This document shows, piece by piece, positions 34,742 through 46,170 of a stretch of 64,000 nt of DNA (positions within the stretch are counted from its first letter, which is position 1; each line of letters begins with the position of its first letter). The notes beneath the pieces were generated by a model. That model ran no database searches. It had not been told where the DNA came from and saw nothing but the letters and a program-made list of their open reading frames with translations. The stretch is taken from contig JAMKCF010000003.1 in NCBI GenBank assembly GCA_023634235.1, positions 18,136,742 through 18,200,741 on the forward strand, read 5' to 3'. The position numbers and the translations under genes are program-made. This DNA is from Pisaster brevispinus (Eukaryota; Echinodermata; Asteroidea; Forcipulatida; Asteriidae).

Positions 34742-36490
34742 CCCAGTGGTTGGAAGATAGTTTCTGGTGGGTCGGGACCACGGTTCTAATCCCGGCAGTG
34801 TCCTTGATTCACTTTTTCTTTTTTCTAAGTCTTAAGATTTGAATCATGATTTCACTTATGAGGTAGGAATTTCGCTTGTCTTTGCGTGGAACAAATAGCC
34901 CAGTGGTTGGGAGACAGTTTCTGGTGGGTCGGGACTACGGTTCGAATCCCGGCAGGGTCCTTGATTCACTTTTTCTTTTTTCTAAGTCTTTAGATTTGAA
35001 TCATGATTTCACTTATGAGGTAGGAATTTCGCTTGTCTTTGCGTGGAACAAATAGCCCAGTGGTTGGGAGACAGTTTCTGGTGGATCGGGACTATGGTTC
35101 GAATCCCGGCAGGGTCCTTGATTCACTTTTTCTGTTTTCTAAGTCTTTAGATTTGAATCATGATTTCACTTATGATGTAAGAATTTCGCTTGTCTTTGCG
35201 TGGAACAGATAGCCTAGTGGTTGGGAGATAGTTTCTGGTGGATCGTGACCACGGTTCGAATCCCGGCAGTGTCCTTGACTTACTTTTTCTTTTTTCTAAG
35301 TTTTTAGATTTGAATCATGATTTCACTTATGAGGTAGGAATTTCGCTTGTCTTTGCGTGGAACAAATAGCCCAGTGGTTGGGAGACAGTTTCTGGTGGAT
35401 CGGGACCACGGTTCGAATCCCGGCAGGGTCCTTGATTCACTTTTTCTGTTTTCTAAGTCTTTAGATTTGAATCATGATTTCACTTATGAGGTAAGAATTT
35501 CGCTTGTCTTTGCGTGGAACAGATAGCCCAGTGGTTGGAAGAAAGTTTCTGGTGGGCCGGGACCATGGTTCGAATCCCGGCAGTGTCCTTGATTCACTTT
35601 GTTTTTGCTGAGTCTAAGGATTTGAGTCATGATTTCACTTATGAGGTAAGAATTTCGCTTGTCTATGCGTGGAACAGATAGCCCAGTGGTTGGAAGATAG
35701 TTTCTGGTGGGTCGGGACCACGGTTCTAATCCCGGCAGTGTCCTTGATTCACTTTTTCTTTTTTCTAAGTCTTTAGATTTGAATAATGATTTAACTTATG
35801 AGGTACATATTTCGCTTGTCTTTGCGTGGAACAGATATCCCAGTGGTTGGGAGATAGTTTCTCGTGGGTCAGGACCACGGTTCGAATCCCAGCAGTGTCC
35901 TCGATTCACTTTTTCCTTTTTCTGAGTCCAAAGATTTGAATCATGATTTCACTTATGTGGTCGGAATTTTGCTTGTCTTTGCGTGGAACACAAAGCCCAG
36001 TGGTTGGGAAATAGTTTCTGGTGGGTCGGGACCACGTTTCTAACCAGGCAGTGTTGCTGATTCACTTTTGCTTTTTTCTAAGTCTTTAGATTTGAATCAT
36101 GATTTCACTTATGAGGTTATAGATTGCGCTTGTCTTTGCGTGGAACAAATAGCCTTGTGGTTGGGAGATAGTTTCTGGTGGATCGTGACCACGGTTCGAA
36201 TCCCGGCAGTGTCCTTGACTCACTTTTTCTTTTGTCTAAGTCTTTACATTTGAATCATGATTTCACTTATGAGGTAAGAATTTCGCTTGTCTTTGCGTGG
36301 AACACATAGCCCAGTGGTTGGGAAATAGTTTCTGGTGGGTCGGGACTACGGTTCGAATCCCGGCAAGGTCCTTGATTCACTCTTTCTTTTTTCTAAGTCT
36401 TTAGATTTGAATCGTGATTTCACTTATGAGGTAAGAATTTCGCTTGTCTTTGCGTGGAACAGATAGCCTAGTGGTTGGGAGATAGTTTCT
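34742..36490 (+). repeat. Mixed satellite monomers with a distal-type insertion
   Basis: Monomers from several families occur here without a clear HOR. The dimer at 35781-36055 matches monomers at 12296-12570 and 15270-15545 and not its neighbours. Short ORFs at 35707-35925 and 36068-36253 are repeat read-through. No other feature is seen. Confidence 0.75.
35781..36055 (+). repeat. Displaced two-monomer block matching 12.3 and 15.3 kb
   Basis: Three rare variants occur together and in order: GAATAATGATTTAACTTATG followed by GGTACATATTTCGC, then GTGGTCGGAATTTTGC, then ACGTTTCTAACCAGGCAGTG. The same set is found at 12296-12570 and 15270-15545 and nowhere between about 15.6 and 35.7 kb. One internal stretch (TTTCTCGTGGGTCAGGACC) instead matches monomers near 26.5-33.5 kb, so the block is itself a recombinant. 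Confidence 0.82.
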
Positions 36491-38681
36491 GGTGGATCGT
36501 GACCACGGTTCGAATCCCGGCAGTGTCCTTGACTCACTTTGTCTTTTTTCTGAGTCTAAAGATTTGAATCATGATTTCACTTATGAGGTAGATATTTCGC
36601 TTGTCTTTGCGTGGAACAAATAGCCCAGTGGTTGGGAGATAGTTTATGGTGGGTCGGCACCACGGTTCTAATCCCGGCAGTGTCCTTGATTCACTTTTTC
36701 TTTTTTCTAAGTCTTTAGATTTGAATCATGATTTCACTTATGAGGTAGGAATTTCGCTTGTCTTTGCGTGGAACAAATAGCTCAGTGGTGGGGAGATAGT
36801 TTCTGGTGGATCGGGACCACGGTTCGAATCCGGGCGGTGTCCTTGATTCACTTTTTCTTTTTTCTGAGTCTAAAGATTTGAATCATGATTTCACTTATGA
36901 GGTAGATATTTCGCTTGTCTTTGCGTGGAACAAATAGCCCAGTGGTTGGGAGATAGTTTCTGGTGGGTCGGCACCACGGTTTTAATCCCGGCAGTGTCCT
37001 TGATTCACTTTTTCTTTTTTCTAAGTTTTTAGATTTGAATCATGATTTCACTTATGAGGTAGGAATTTCGCTTGTCTTTGCGTGGAACAAATAGCCCAGT
37101 GGTTGGGAGACAGTTTCTGGTGGATCGGGACCACGGTTCGAATCCCGGCAGGGTCCTTGATTCACTTTTTCTGTTTTCTAAGTCTTTAGATTTGAATCAT
37201 GATTTCACTTATGAGGTAAGAATTTCGCTTGTCTTTGCGTGGAACAGATAGCCCAGTGGTTGGAAGAAAGTTTCTAGTGGGCCGGCCCATGGTTCGAATC
37301 CCGGCAGTGTCCTTGATTCACTTTGTTTTTGCTGAGTCTAAGGATTTGAGTCATGATTTCACTTATTAGGTAAGAATTTCGCTTGTCTATGCGTGGAACA
37401 GATAGCCCAGTGGTTGGAAGATAGTTTCTGGTGGGTCGGGACCACGGTTCTAATCCCGGCAGTGTCCTTGATTCACTTTTTCTTTTTTCTAAGTCTTAAG
37501 ATTTGAATCATGATTTCACTTATGAGGTAGGAATTTCGCTTGTCTTTGCGTGGAACAAATAGCCCAGTGGTTGGGAGACAGTTTCTGGTGGATCGTGACC
37601 ACGGTTCGAATCCCGGCAGTGTCCTTGACTCACTTTGTCTTTTTTCTGAGTCTAAAGATTTGAATCATGATTTCACTTATGAGGTAGATATTTCGCTTGT
37701 CTTTGCGTGGAACAAATAGCCCAGTGGTTGGGAGATAGTTTATGGTGGGTCGGCACCACGGTTCTAATCCCGGCAGTGTCCTTGATTCACTTTTTCTTTT
37801 TTCTAAGTCTTTAGATTTGAAAAATGATTTCACTTATGAGGTAGGAATTTCGCTTGTCTTTGCGTGGAACAAATAGCTCAGTGGTGGGGAGATAGTTTCT
37901 GGTGGATCGGGACCACGGTTCGAATCCGGGCGGTGTCCTTGATTCACTTTTTCTTTTTTCTGAGTCTAAAGATTTGAATCATGATTTCACTTATGAGGTA
38001 GATATTTCGCTTGTCTTTGCGTGGAACAAATAGCCCAGTGGTTGGGAGATAGTTTCTGGTGGGTCGGCACCACGGTTCTAATCCCGGCAGTGTCCTTGAT
38101 TCACTTGTTCTTTTTTCTAAGTTTTTAGATTTGAATCATGATTTCACTTATGAGGTAGGAATTTCGCTTGTCTTTGCGTGGAACAAATAGCCCAGTGGTT
38201 GGGAGACAGTTTCTGGTGGATCGGGACCACGGTTCGAATCCCGGCAGGGTCCTTGATTCACTTTTTCTGTTTTCTAAGTCTTTAGATTTGAATCATGATT
38301 TCACTTATGAGGTAAGAATTTCGCTTGTCTTTGCGTGGAACAGATAGCCCAGTGGTTGGAAGAAAGTTTCTGGTGGGCCGGCCCATGGTTCGAATCCCGG
38401 CAGTGTCCTTGATTCACTTTGTTTTTGCTGAGTCTAAGGATTTGAGTCATGATTTCACTTATTAGGTAAGAATTTCGCTTGTCTATGCGTGGAACAGATA
38501 GCCCAGTGGTTGGAAGATAGTTTCTGGTGGGTCGGGACCACGGTTCTAATCCCGGCAGTGTCCTTGATTCACTTTTTCTTTTTTCTAAGTCTTAAGATTT
38601 GAATCATGATTTCACTTATGAGGTAGGAATTTCGCTTGTCTTTGCGTTGAACAAATAGCCCAGTGGTTGGGAGACAGTTTC
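36490..38681 (+). repeat. Two tandem copies of a 7-mer HOR (1,096 bp)
   Basis: Units 36490-37585 and 37586-38681. GTCCTTGACTCACTTTGTC repeats at 36525 and 37621, and GGCCGGCC at 37280 and 38376, both with a 1,096-bp step. The junction monomer reads GAGACAGTTTCTGGTGGATCGTG, combining the left part of one subtype with the right part of another. Confidence 0.85.
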
Positions 38682-38727
38682 TGGTGGGTCGGGACTACGG
38701 TTCGAATCCCGGCAGGGTCCTTGATTC

Positions 38728-41700
38728 ACTTTTTCTTTTTTCTAAGTCTTTAGATTTGAATCATGATTTCACTTATGAGGTAGGAATTTCGCTTGTCTTT
38801 GCGTGGAACAAATAGCCCAGTGGTTGGGAGACAGTTTCTGGTGGATCGGGACTATGGTTCGAATCCCGGCAGGGTCCTTGATTCACTTTTTCTTTTTTCT
38901 AAGTCTTTAGATTTGAATCATGATTTCACTTATGATGTAAGAATTTCGCTTGTCTTTGCCTGGAACAGATAGCCTAGTGGTTGGGAGATAGTTTCTGGTG
39001 GATCGTGACCACGGTTCGAATCCCGGCAGTGTCCTTGACTCACTTTTTCTTTTTTCTAAGTTTTTAGATTTGAATCATGATTTCACTTATGAGGTAGGAA
39101 TTTCGCTTGTCTTTGCGTGGAACAAATAGCCCAGTGGTTGGGAGACAGTTTCTGGTGGATCGGGACCACGGTTCGAATCCCGGCAGGGTCCTTGATTCAC
39201 TTTTTCTGTTTTCTAAGTCTTTAGATTTGAATCATGATTTCACTTATGAGGTAAGAATTTCGCTTGTCTTTGCGTGGAACAGATAGCCCAGTGGTTGGAA
39301 GAAAGTTTCTGGTGGGCCGGGACCATGGTTCGAATCCCGGCAGTGTCCTTGATTCACTTTGTTTTTGCTGAGTCTAAGGATTTGAGTCATGATTTCACTT
39401 ATGAGGTAAGAATTTCGCTTGTCTATGCGTGGAACAGATAGCCCAGTGGTTGGAAGATAGTTTCTGGTGGGTCGGGACCACGGTTCTATTCCGGCAGTGT
39501 CCTTGATTCACTTTTTCTTTTTTCTAAGTCTTTAGATTTGAATCATGATTTCACTTATGAGGTAGGAATTTCGCTTGTCTTTGCGTGGAACAAATAGCCC
39601 AGTGGTTGGGAGACAGTTTCTGGTGGATCGGGACCACGGTTCGAATCCCGGCAGGGTCCTTGATTCACTTTTTTTTTTTTCTAAGTCTTTAGATTTGAAT
39701 CATGATTTCACTTATGAGGTAAGAATTTCGCTTGTCTTTGCGTGGAACACATAGCCCAGTGGTTGGGAAATAGTTTCTGGTGGGTCGGGACTACGGTTCG
39801 AATCCCGGCAGGGTCCTTGATTCACTTTTTCTTTTTTCTAAGTCTTTAGATTTGAATCATGATTTCACTTATGAGGTAGGAATTTCGCTTGTCTTTGCGT
39901 GGAACAAATAGCCCAGTGGTTGGGAGACAGTTTCTGGTGGATCGGGACTATGGTTCGAATCCGGGCAGGGTCCTTGATTCACTTTTTCTTTTTTCTAAGT
40001 CTTTAGATTTGAATCATGATTTCACTTATGAGGTTATAGATTGCGCTTGTCTTTGCGTGGAACAAATAACCCAGTGGTTGGGAGATAGTTTCTGGTTGGT
40101 CGGGACCACGGTTCGAATCCGGACAAGGTCCTTGATTCACTTTTTCTTTTTGCTGAGTCTAAGGATTTGAATCGTGATTTCACTTATGAGGTAGATATTT
40201 CGCTTGTCTTTGCGTGGAACAAATAGCCCAGTGGTTGGGAGATAGTATCTGGTGGGTCGGCACCACGGTTCTAATCCCGGCAGTGTCCTTGATTCACTTT
40301 TTCTTTTTTCTAAGTTTTTAGATTTGAATCATGATTTCACTTATGAGGTAGGAATTTCGCTTGTCTTTGCGTGGAACAAATAGCCCAGTGGTTGGGAGAC
40401 AGTTTCTGGTGGATCGGGACCACGGTTCGAATCCCGGCAGGGTCCTTGATTCACTTTTTCTGTTTTCTAAGTCTTTAGATTTGAATCATGATTTCACTTA
40501 TGAGGTAAGAATTTCGCTTGTCTTTGCGTGGATAAGATAGCCCAGTGGTTGGAAGAAAGTTTCTGGTGGGCCGGCCCATGGTTCGAATCCCGGCAGTGTC
40601 CTTGATTCACTTTGTTTTTGCTGAGTCTAAGGATTTGAGTCATGATTTCACTTATTAGGTAAGAATTTCGCTTGTCTATGCGTGGAACAGATAGCCCAGT
40701 GGTTGGAAGATAGTTTCTGGTGGGTCGGGACCACGGTTCTAATCCCGGCAGGGTCCTTGATTCACTTTTTCTGTTTTCTAAGTCTTTAGATTTGAATCAT
40801 GATTTCACTTATGAGGTAAGAATTTCGCTTGTCTTTGCGTGGATAAGATAGCCCAGTGGTTGGAAGAAAGTTTCTGGTGGGCCGGCCCATGGTTCGAATC
40901 CCGGCAGTGTCCTTGATTCACTTTTTCTTTTTTCTAAGTCTTTAGATTTGAATCATGATTTCACTTATGAGGTAGGAATTTCGCTTGTCTTTGCGTGGAA
41001 CAAATAGCCCAGTGGTTGGGAGACAGTTTCTGGTGGATCGGGACTATGGTTCGAATCCCGGCAGGGTCCTTGATTCACTTTTTCTTTTTTCTAAGTCTTT
41101 AGATTTGAATCATGATTTCACTTATGATGTAAGAATTTCGCTTGTCTTTGCCTGGAACAGATAGCCTAGTGGTTGGGAGATAGTTTCTGGTGGATCGTGA
41201 CCACGGTTCGAATCCCGGCAGTGTCCTTGACTCACTTTTTCTTTTTTCTAAGTTTTTAGATTTGAATCATGATTTCACTTATGAGGTAGGAATTTCGCTT
41301 GTCTTTGCGTGGAACAAATAGCCCAGTGGTTGGGAGACAGTTTCTGGTGGATCGGGACCACGGTTCGAATCCCGGCAGGGTCCTTGATTCACTTTTTCTG
41401 TTTTCTAAGTCTTTAGATTTGAATCATGATTTCACTTATGAGGTAAGAATTTCGCTTGTCTTTGCGTGGAACAGATAGCCCAGTGGTTGGAAGAAAGTTT
41501 CTGGTGGGCCGGGACCATGGTTCGAATCCCGGCAGTGTCCTTGATTCACTTTGTTTTTGCTGAGTCTAAGGATTTGAGTCATGATTTCACTTATGAGGTA
41601 AGAATTTCGCTTGTCTATGCGTGGAACAGATAGCCCAGTGGTTGGAAGATAGTTTCTGGTGGGTCGGGACCACGGTTCTATTCCGGCAGTGTCCTTGATT

Positions 41701-44570
41701 CACTTTTTCTTTTTTCTAAGTCTTTAGATTTGAATCATGATTTCACTTATGAGGTAGGAATTTCGCTTGTCTTTGCGTGGAACAAATAGCCCAGTGGTTG
41801 GGAGACAGTTTCTGGTGGATCGGGACCACGGTTCGAATCCCGGCAGGGTCCTTGATTCACTTTTTTTTTTTTCTAAGTCTTTAGATTTGAATCATGATTT
41901 CACTTATGAGGTAAGAATTTCGCTTGTCTTTGCGTGGAACACATAGCCCAGTGGTTGGGAAATAGTTTCTGGTGGGTCGGGACTACGGTTCGAATCCCGG
42001 CAGGGTCCTTGATTCACTTTTTCTTTTTTCTAAGTCTTTAGATTTGAATCATGATTTCACTTATGAGGTAGGAATTTCGCTTGTCTTTGCGTGGAACAAA
42101 TAGCCCAGTGGTTGGGAGACAGTTTCTGGTGGATCGGGACTATGGTTCGAATCCGGGCAGGGTCCTTGATTCACTTTTTCTTTTTTCTAAGTCTTTAGAT
42201 TTGAATCATGATTTCACTTATGAGGTTATAGATTGCGCTTGTCTTTGCGTGGAACAAATAACCCAGTGGTTGGGAGATAGTTTCTGGTTGGTCGGGACCA
42301 CGGTTCGAATCCGGACAAGGTCCTTGATTCACTTTTTCTTTTTGCTGAGTCTAAGGATTTGAATCGTGATTTCACTTATGAGGTAGATATTTCGCTTGTC
42401 TTTGCGTGGAACAAATAGCCCAGTGGTTGGGAGATAGTATCTGGTGGGTCGGCACCACGGTTCTAATCCCGGCAGTGTCCTTGATTCACTTTTTCTTTTT
42501 TCTAAGTTTTTAGATTTGAATCATGATTTCACTTATGAGGTAGGAATTTCGCTTGTCTTTGCGTGGAACAAATAGCCCAGTGGTTGGGAGACAGTTTCTG
42601 GTGGATCGGGACCACGGTTCGAATCCCGGCAGGGTCCTTGATTCACTTTTTCTGTTTTCTAAGTCTTTAGATTTGAATCATGATTTCACTTATGAGGTAA
42701 GAATTTCGCTTGTCTTTGCGTGGATAAGATAGCCCAGTGGTTGGAAGAAAGTTTCTGGTGGGCCGGCCCATGGTTCGAATCCCGGCAGTGTCCTTGATTC
42801 ACTTTGTTTTTGCTGAGTCTAAGGATTTGAGTCATGATTTCACTTATTAGGTAAGAATTTCGCTTGTCTATGCGTGGAACAGATAGCCCAGTGGTTGGAA
42901 GATAGTTTCTGGTGGGTCGGGACCACGGTTCTAATCCCGGCAGTGTCCTTGATTCACTTTTTCTTTTTTCTAAGTCTTAAGATTTGAATCATGATTTCAC
43001 TTATGAGGTAGGAATTTCGCTTGTCTTTGCGTTGAACAAATAGCCCAGTGGTTGGGAGACAGTTTCTGGTGGGTCGGGACTACGGTTCGAATCCCGGCAG
43101 GGTCCTTGATTCACTTTTTCTTTTTTCTAAGTCTTTAGATTTGAATCATGATTTCACTTATGAGGTAGGAATTTCGCTTGTCTTTGCGTGGAACAAATAG
43201 CCCAGTGGTTGGGAGACAGTTTCTGGTGGATCGGGACTATGGTTCGAATCCCGGCAGGGTCCTTGATTCACTTTTTCTTTTTTCTAAGTCTTTAGATTTG
43301 AATCATGATTTCACTTATGATGTAAGAATTTCGCTTGTCTTTGCGTGGAACAGATAGCCTAGTGGTTGGGAGATAGTTTCTGGTGGATCGTGACCACGGT
43401 TCGAATCCCGGCAGTGTCCTTGACTCACTTTTTCTTTTTTCTAAGTTTTTAGATTTGAATCATGATTTCACTTATGAGGTAGGAATTTCGCTTGTCTTTG
43501 CGTGGAACAAATAGCCCAGTGGTTGGGAGACAGTTTCTGGTGGATCGGGACCACGGTTCGAATCCCGGCAGGGTCCTTGATTCACTTTTTCTGTTTTCTA
43601 AGTCTTTAGATTTGAATCATGATTTCACTTATGAGGTAAGAATTTCGCTTGTCTTTGCGTGGAACAGATAGCCCAGTGGTTGGAAGAAAGTTTCTGGTGG
43701 GCCGGGACCATGGTTCGAATCCCGGCAGTGTCCTTGATTCACTTTGTTTTTGCTGAGTCTAAGGATTTGAGTCATGATTTCACTTATGAGGTAAGAATTT
43801 CGCTTGTCTATGCGTGGAACAGATAGCCCAGTGGTTGGAAGATAGTTTCTGGTGGGTCGGGACCACGGTTCTAATCCCGGCAGTGTCCTTGATTCACTTT
43901 TTCTTTTTTCTAAGTCTTTAGATTTGAATCATGATTTCACTTATGAGGTAGGAATTTCGCTTGTCTTTGCGTGGAACAAATAGCCCAGTGGTTGGGAGAC
44001 AGTTTCTGGTGGATCGGGACCACGGTTCGAATCCCGGCAGGGTCCTTGATTCACTTTTTTTTTCTAAGTCTTTAGATTTGAATCATGATTTCACTTATGA
44101 GGTAAGAATTTCGCTTGTCTTTGCGTGGAACACATAGCCCAGTGGTTGGGAAATAGTTTCTGGTGGGTCGGGACTACGGTTCGAATCCCGGCAGGGTCCT
44201 TGATTCACTTTTTCTTTGTTCTAAGTCTTTAGATTTGAATCATGATTTCACTTATGAGGTAGGAATTTCGCTTGTCTTTGCGTGGAACAAATAGCCCAGT
44301 GGTTGGGAGACAGTTTCTGGTGGATCGGGACTATGGTTCGAATCCGGGCAGGGTCCTTGATTAACTTTTTCTTTTTTCTAAGTCTTTAGATTTGAATCAT
44401 GATTTCACTTATGAGGTTATAGATTGCGCTTGTCTTTGCGTGGAACAAATAACCCAGTGGTTGGGAGATAGTTTCTGGTTGGTCGGGACCACGGTTCGAA
44501 TCCGGACAAGGTCCTTGATTCACTTTTTCTTTTTGCTGAGTCTAAGGATTTGAATCGTGATTTCACTTAT
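38728..44570 (+). repeat. 14-mer HOR (2,192 bp), two full copies and one partial
   Basis: Copies lie at about 38728-40919, 40920-43111 and 43112-44570. TATGATGTAAG occurs at 38931, 41123 and 43316, and AATAACCCAGTGG near 40065, 42257 and 44448. Copy 1 ends with an extra 311-bp dimer step (GGCCGGCC at 40569 and 40880) that copy 2 lacks. ORFs at 39889-40170 and 42081-42362 are equivalent repeat read-through. Confidence 0.87.
42761..42768. other. GGCCGGCC palindromic variant (FseI site) marking a monomer subtype
   Basis: In one subtype the usual GGGCCGGGACCATGG has lost GA and reads GGGCCGGCCCATGG, a 10-bp perfect palindrome containing an FseI site. It is found at 29613, 32740, 34616, 37280, 38376, 40569, 40880 and 42761. 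The undeleted parent form is present near 35560, 39318, 41508, 43703, 47868, 50065, 59026 and 59968. Confidence 0.88.
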
Positions 44571-45780
44571 GATGTAAGAATTTCGCTTGTCTTTGCGTGG
44601 AACAGATAGCCTAGTGGTTGGGAGATAGTTTCTGGTGGATCGTGACCACGGTTCGAATCCCGGCAGTGTCCTTGACTCACTCTTTCTTTTTTCTAAGTCT
44701 TTAGATTTGAATCATGATTTCACTTATGAGGTATAGATTGCGCTTGTCTTTGCTTGCAACAAATAGCCCAGTGGTTGGGATATAGTTTCTGGTGTATCGG
44801 GACCACGGTTCGAATCCGGGCGGTGTCCTTGATTCACTTTTTCTTTTATCTGAGTCTAAAGACTTGAATCATGATTTCACTTATGAGGTAGATATTTCGC
44901 TTGTCTTTGCGTGGAACAAATAGCCCAGTGGTTGGGAGATAGTTTCTGGTGGGTCGGCACCACGGTTCTAATCCCGGCAGTGTCCTTGATTCACTTTTTC
45001 TTTTTTCTAAGTTTTTAGATTTGAATCATGATTTCACTTATGAGGTAGGAATTTCGCTTGTCTTTGCGTGGAACAAATAGCCCAGTGGTTGGGAGACAGT
45101 TTCTGGTGGATCAGGACCACGGTTCGAATCCCGGCAGGGTCCTTGATTCACTTTTTCTGTTTTCTAAGTCTTTAGATTTGAATCATGATTTCACTTATGA
45201 TGTAAGAATTTCGCTTGTCTTTGCGTGGAACAGATAGCCTAGTGGTTGGGAGATAGTTTCTGGTGGATCGTGACCACGGTTCGAATCCCGGCAGTGTCCT
45301 TGACTCACTCTTTCTTTTGTCTAAGTCTTTAGATTTGAATCATGATTTCACTTATGAGGTATAGATTGCGCTTGTCTTTGCTTGGAACAAATAGCCCAGT
45401 GGTTGGGATATAGTTTCTGGTGGATCGGGACCACGGTTCGAATCCAGGCGGTGTCCTTGATTCACTTTTTCTTTTTTCTGAGTCTAAAGATTTGAATCAT
45501 GGTTTCACTTATGAGGTAGATATTTCGCTTGTCTTTGCGTGGAACAAATAGCCCAGTGGTTGGGAGATAGTTTCTGGAGGGTCGGCACCACGGTTCTAAT
45601 CCCGGCAGTGTCCTTGATTCACTTTTTCTTTTTTCTAAGTTTTTAGATTTGAATCATGATTTCACTTATGAGGTAGGAATTTCGCTTGTCTTTGCGTGGA
45701 ACAAATAGCCCAGTGGTTGGGAGACAGTTTCTGGTGGATCGGGACCACGGTTCGAATCCCGGCAGGGTCCTTGATTCACT
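44571..45780 (+). repeat. 4-mer HOR (628 bp), two copies
   Basis: GATGTAAGAATTTCGC occurs at 44571 and 45199 and TATAGATTGCGCTTGTC at 44732 and 45360, both 628 bp apart. The first copy has TTGCTTGCAACA and the second TTGCTTGGAACA ahead of the A box. The second copy ends at the truncated monomer at 45781. Confidence 0.83.
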
Positions 45781-45800
45781 TTTTGCGTGGAACAAATAGC
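45771..45800 (+). other. Truncated monomer junction (~66-bp deletion)
   Basis: The sequence runs from CCTTGATTCACTTTTT straight into GCGTGGAACAAATAG. The linker and most of the T tract are missing, and consecutive A boxes (45706 and 45797) are only 91 bp apart instead of about 157. The breakpoints share a short run of T, consistent with slippage or end joining at microhomology. Only one run of five T separates two tRNA-like cassettes here. Confidence 0.88.
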
Positions 45801-46170
45801 CCAGTGGTTGGGAGATAGTTTCTGGTGGGTCGGCACAACGGTTCTAATCCCGGCAGTGTCCTTGATTCACTTTTTCTTTTTTCTAAGTTTTTAGATTTGA
45901 ATCATGATTTCACTTATGAGGTAGGAATTTCGCTTGTCTTTGCGTGGAACAAATAGCCCAGTGGTTGGGAGACAGTTTCTGGTGGATCGGGACCACGGTT
46001 CGAATCCCGGCAGGGTCCTTGATTCACTTTTTCTGTTTTCTATGTCTTTAGATTTGAATCATGATTTCACTTATGAGGTAAGAATTTCGCTTGTCTATGC
46101 GTGGAACAGATAGCCCAGTGGTTGGAAGATAGTTTCTGGTGGGTCGGGACCACGGTTCTAACCCCGGCAG
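45797..46170 (+). repeat. Satellite monomers between two HORs
   Basis: About two and a half ordinary monomers follow the truncated junction. The first has an altered T-arm (GGCACAACGGTTCTAATCC). They belong to the same subtypes as the 4-mer to the left, and no other feature is present. Confidence 0.75.
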
